Shown here one piece after another: positions 12,802 to 15,450 of a DNA stretch of 15,450 nucleotides. Numbering within the stretch: the first letter of the stretch is position 1; the number at the start of each line of letters is the position of its first letter. The notes under the pieces are model-generated. The model was not told where the DNA came from. It saw nothing but the letters and a program-made list of their open reading frames with translations, and made no database searches. The DNA is from Pseudomonadota bacterium (GTDB lineage Bacteria > Pseudomonadota > Alphaproteobacteria > Acetobacterales > Acetobacteraceae), in contig JAEWCI010000634.1 of assembly GCA_023390705.1 (NCBI GenBank), forward strand, positions 1 to 15,450, written 5' to 3'. Made by a program: the position numbers and the translations under genes.

Positions 12802-14379
12802 TCAGAAGCGGATGCCCTCGTCTTCCAGGCGCTGCTTGACCAGCAGCTTCGGGACCTTGCCATAGCCGGACTGCGGCAGCCTGTCCCAGAACACCACGCG
12901 CAGCGGTTGCTTGTAGCGCGCCAGCCGGCCCGCGAGATGCGCCAGCAATTCGGCCTCCTCCACCACAGCGCCGGGACGCAGCACCACGGCGGCCACGCCG
13001 CTTTCGCCCCATCTGGGGTGCGGCAGGCCGACCACGGCGCATTCCAGCACGGCGGGATGGGTCAGCAGCGCCTCCTCCGCCTCGCGCGGATAGACGTTGG
13101 AACCGCCGGAGATGTACATGTCGCTGGCCCGGCCGGTGATGGTCAGGAAGCCGCGCGCGTCCAGTTCGCCGAGATCGCCGGTGTGGAACCAGCCGCCGCG
13201 GAAGGCCTTCCCGTTCGCTTCCGGATTCTCGAAATAGCCGGCGAAGACGGCCGGGCCGCGGACGCAGATCTCGCCGGTCTCGCCGGGGCCGAGGCGGTTC
13301 ATCGCCTCGTCGAAGATGGCGATGTCCATGCCGGTGCGCGCCACGCCGCAACTGCCGATCGGCGCCGGGCCGCCATCCTCGGCCATGGAGTGCTGGTCGG
13401 CGCGCAGCACGGTGATGTTGCCGGTCACCTCGCCCAGGCCGAAATACTGCACGATGCAGGGGCCGAGCTTGCGCAGCGCCAGCACCTGGTCGGCGCGGTA
13501 CATCGGTGCGCCGGCATAGATGACGCGCCGCAGGCTGGACTTATCCGTGCGGTCGCAGGCGGGGTGTTCCACCAGCGCCTTCAGGATGGTCGGCACGGTG
13601 AACATGTTGGCGATGCGGTGGTGCTCCACCAACCGCCAGGCTTCCTCCACATCCAGCCGCTCGGTGGGCAGCAGCACGGAGCAGGCGCCGCGCGCCACCT
13701 GGCCGAGCTGGTGGATGCCGGCACCATGCGAGAGCGGCGCCACCACCAGGGAGGCATCCTGCTCCGTCACGCCGGGAAAGAGATCCGCCAGGTGGTTGGT
13801 GACGACGAAGCCCATCTGGCCATGGGTCAGCACCGCCGCCTTGGGCCGGCCGGTGGTGCCGGAGGTGAAGAAGAACCAGCAGGGGTCGGCATATTCCACA
13901 TCCGCCTCATGGTCGCGCGGCAGCGGGGTGCCGGTGCCGAGGAAGGCTTCGTAGTCTTCTTCCCCCTCCCCGGCATCGCCCACCGCCAGCACGAATTCGG
14001 CGAAGCCTTCGGCCCGCACCGCGGCGGCGTGGCCGGCGAAGTCGTGGTCGCGCAGGAAGGCGCGGGCCCGCGAAAGCCGGGCCATGTAGGCCACCTCCGC
14101 CGGGGTCAGGCGGAAATTGGTCGGCACCCAGACGGCACCGAGCTTGAAGGCGGCCCACATGCTCTCGAACATCGCGTTCGAGTTGCGGCTGTGCACCAGG
14201 ATGCGGTCGCCCCTGCCGATGCCGCGGGCCCGCAGCGCGGCGCAGAGCCGGTCCACCCGCGCATTCAGCTCGGCGAAGCTCCACACCCGTTCGCGCCAGA
14301 CCAGGGCCGGGCGCCCTGGCACCCTGCGGGCCGTATGCGTCAGCAGCCGGCCGAGATTCATCGCGGTGGCAGGCCCCAT
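12802..14379 (-). CDS. Acyl-CoA synthetase/ligase (ANL superfamily), copy 3
   Basis: This 525-residue enzyme has the ANL architecture: FTSGTTGRPK at 171-180, TGD at 400-402, ITGRASDMYISGGSNVYP at 414-431, and C-terminal K508 in GYGKVPK. The A5 motif, usually YG(L/M)TE, reads FGLGE at 313-317, with Gly instead of Thr but the Glu kept. The start at 14379 is chosen because AGGGAAG at 14387-14393 lies 7 nt upstream; MNLGRLL at 14361 is the alternative, and residues farther upstream are shadow sequence that runs into the divergent amidase. Style resembles long-chain fatty-acid or feruloyl/cyclohexanecarboxylate CoA ligases; substrate not assignable. It is transcribed divergently from the amidase (73-bp gap) and followed by an MFS exporter, which suggests amide hydrolysis, CoA activation and export as one theme. 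Confidence 0.9.
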   Translation of the reverse strand: MGPATAMNLGRLLTHTARRVPGRPALVWRERVWSFAELNARVDRLCAALRARGIGRGDRILVHSRNSNAMFESMWAAFKLGAVWVPTNFRLTPAEVAYMARLSRARAFLRDHDFAGHAAAVRAEGFAEFVLAVGDAGEGEEDYEAFLGTGTPLPRDHEADVEYADPCWFFFTSGTTGRPKAAVLTHGQMGFVVTNHLADLFPGVTEQDASLVVAPLSHGAGIHQLGQVARGACSVLLPTERLDVEEAWRLVEHHRIANMFTVPTILKALVEHPACDRTDKSSLRRVIYAGAPMYRADQVLALRKLGPCIVQYFGLGEVTGNITVLRADQHSMAEDGGPAPIGSCGVARTGMDIAIFDEAMNRLGPGETGEICVRGPAVFAGYFENPEANGKAFRGGWFHTGDLGELDARGFLTITGRASDMYISGGSNVYPREAEEALLTHPAVLECAVVGLPHPRWGESGVAAVVLRPGAVVEEAELLAHLAGRLARYKQPLRVVFWDRLPQSGYGKVPKLLVKQRLEDEGIRF

Positions 14380-14452
14380 GGCGGCGCTTCCCTGTTTGCT
14401 TCCCGCTCCGGGTGCCGCATCCTGGCCGCCAAGGCAAGGGAGGAAGGCTGGC
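14380..14452. promoter_or_regulatory. Short divergent gap between ligase 3 and amidase
   Basis: These 73 bp separate two divergent start codons and hold both ribosome-binding sites: AGGGAAG (minus, 14387-14393) and a GGGAGGAAGG stretch (plus, 14438-14447). The remaining space is too short and GC-rich to show a recognisable pair of promoters. Overlapping promoters, and hence joint control, are likely but not visible. Confidence 0.35.
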
Positions 14453-15450
14453 ATGGGCGAGTTGTGGCAACTCACCGCGACCGAGGCCGTGGGCCTGCTG
14501 CGCAGCGGCCAGGTCTCGTCGCTGGAAATGGTGGAGGCCGCCGCCGCGCGGATCGAGGCGGTGGAGCCGAAGGTGAACGCCCTGCCCATCCGCTTCCTCG
14601 ACGAGGCGCGCGACCAGGCGCGGCGCTTCCCGCGGGAGAAGCGCGAGGCGCCCGGTTGGCTGGCCGGACTGCCCATCGCGGTGAAGGACTACAACGACGT
14701 CGCCGGCCAGCTCACCACCAACGGCTCGCCCATCTATGCCGGAAACCGCGCCGCGGCGGATGACCTGACGGTGGCCACCATGCGGGCCAGCGGCGCCATC
14801 CCGCTGGCCAAGTCGAACGTGCCGGAATTCGCCGGCAGCCACACCTTCAACCCGGTCTGGGGTATCACGCGCAACCCCTGGGACCTCGGCCGCACCGCCG
14901 GCGGCTCCTCGGGCGGGGCGGCGGCGGCGCTGGCGGCGGGGGAGGTCTGGCTGGCCAATGGCTCCTGCCTCGGCGGCTCGCTCCGGATCCCCGCCAGCTT
15001 CTGCGGCATCGTCGGGCTGCGGCCGAGCCCCGGCGTGGTGCCGCGTGGTGCCGGGCTACCGGCCTTCGACCATCTCTGGGTGGAAGGCCCGATGGCGCGC
15101 AACGTGCCGGACCTGGCGCTGTTCCTCGACGCCATGGCGGTGCCGAGCGCCCATGACCCGCTGTCCCACCCGCCGCCGCCGGGCGGCTTCCAGCGGGCTA
15201 TGCTGGCGGGGCGGCCGCCGCGGCGCATCGGCTTCAGCGCCGATCTCGGCCTGCGCCGGGTGGACCCGGAGGTGGCGGCGCTGTGCCGCGCCGGCGCCGC
15301 CCGCTTCACGGAGATGGGCAGCGCGGTGGAAGAAGCCTGCCCGAACTTCGCCGGCAGCATCGAGAGCTTTCAGGTGCTACGCGCCCTGCTCTTCGCCAAT
15401 GTGCGTGGCAGCCTGCTGCCGCAGGAGCGGGCGCGGATCAACCCCGACAT
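14453..15450 (+). CDS. Amidase-signature family hydrolase (3' partial)
   Basis: The first 332 codons are in the window; the gene runs off the end. Such enzymes hydrolyse an amide (R-CO-NH2 or N-acyl) to an acid. The Ser-cisSer-Lys triad is intact: Lys78 in PIAVKDYND (74-82), cis-Ser152 in GGSSGG (150-155), and nucleophile Ser176 in GGSLRIPASFCGIVGLRP (174-191). The 24-residue spacing of the two serines equals that in FAAH. The Asp usually four residues before the nucleophile (GSDLGGS or TDIGGS) is Cys172 here. The start has a strong GGGAGGAAGG a few nt upstream. Divergence from an acyl-CoA ligase suggests the released acid is activated there. It could also be a GatA-like or aryl-amidase relative, but no gatB/gatC is present. 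No signal peptide is seen, so it is cytosolic. Confidence 0.9.
   Translation, partial: MGELWQLTATEAVGLLRSGQVSSLEMVEAAAARIEAVEPKVNALPIRFLDEARDQARRFPREKREAPGWLAGLPIAVKDYNDVAGQLTTNGSPIYAGNRAAADDLTVATMRASGAIPLAKSNVPEFAGSHTFNPVWGITRNPWDLGRTAGGSSGGAAAALAAGEVWLANGSCLGGSLRIPASFCGIVGLRPSPGVVPRGAGLPAFDHLWVEGPMARNVPDLALFLDAMAVPSAHDPLSHPPPPGGFQRAMLAGRPPRRIGFSADLGLRRVDPEVAALCRAGAARFTEMGSAVEEACPNFAGSIESFQVLRALLFANVRGSLLPQERARINPD

Noticed and set aside
3000..14000. Biosynthetic NRPS-like gene cluster suggested by several adenylating enzymes
   Set aside because: The ANL proteins are stand-alone ligases with no carrier or condensation domains, and no carrier-protein motif was seen nearby.
14387..14447. Inverted repeat TTCCCT...AGGGAGGAA in the ligase 3/amidase gap as an operator
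   Set aside because: Best explained by the two opposed purine-rich ribosome-binding sites; only 9 of 13 positions match.
12907..14763. 618-codon open frame on the plus strand, opposite ligase 3 and running into the amidase
   Set aside because: Wrong frame for the amidase and antisense to a complete ligase; composition is shadow-like.

Overview
The window is about 70% GC and densely coded, with G/C-rich third codon positions. Gene content is an orphan Bug/TctC binding protein, several acyl-CoA ligases, a YeeE/YedE transporter and a SAM-II-type leader motif. Together these suggest an alphaproteobacterium, plausibly Acetobacteraceae (Roseomonas-like). That placement is an inference from composition and gene families; there is no rRNA or marker gene here. 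No tRNA, rRNA, CRISPR array or intact mobile element was seen.

Layout. (1) 2-1077, + strand: a cut-off Met-rich Spy/CpxP (LTXXQ) periplasmic protein overlaps a DUF411 protein by ATGA, a probable copper/metal-handling pair. (2) 1078-1326: non-coding, between convergent genes. (3) 1327-5362, - strand: read in transcription order, a zinc-less MDR oxidoreductase, a PaaI-type hotdog thioesterase (ATGA overlap) and an acyl-CoA ligase, then after a 92-bp gap a Bug-type solute-binding protein. (4) 5485-6252, + strand: a divergently transcribed SDR dehydrogenase. (5) 6253-6652: a 400-bp non-coding stretch with a promoter-like sequence and what looks like a SAM-II (SAM-alpha) riboswitch. (6) 6653-8896, + strand: an ATP-grasp ligase and a YeeE/YedE (TsuA-like) sulfur-compound transporter, 15 bp apart. 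(7) 8958-11406, + strand: an ECHDC3-like enoyl-CoA hydratase/isomerase homologue and a second acyl-CoA ligase, tightly coupled. (8) 11565-14379, - strand: a third acyl-CoA ligase followed by a Bcr/CflA-type MFS exporter. (9) 14453-end, + strand: an amidase-signature hydrolase, divergent from the third ligase and cut by the window edge.

How it may work together. Groups 3, 4, 7, 8 and 9 read as carboxylic-acid catabolism: capture of an acid (Bug) or its release from an amide (amidase), CoA activation (three ligases of clearly different subfamilies), redox and hydration steps (MDR, SDR, ECH homologue), and thioesterase relief. The substrate cannot be read from sequence, and no regulator is present.

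The most striking part is groups 5 and 6. The leader carries the conserved core of a SAM-II aptamer: a 5-bp P1, a U-rich L1, UUGC opposite GCUAAA, and an A-rich joining strand. It precedes an ATP-grasp ligase of unknown substrate coupled to a sulfur-type transporter. This suggests an S-adenosylmethionine-responsive sulfur uptake and processing operon, which I do not recognise as a described system.
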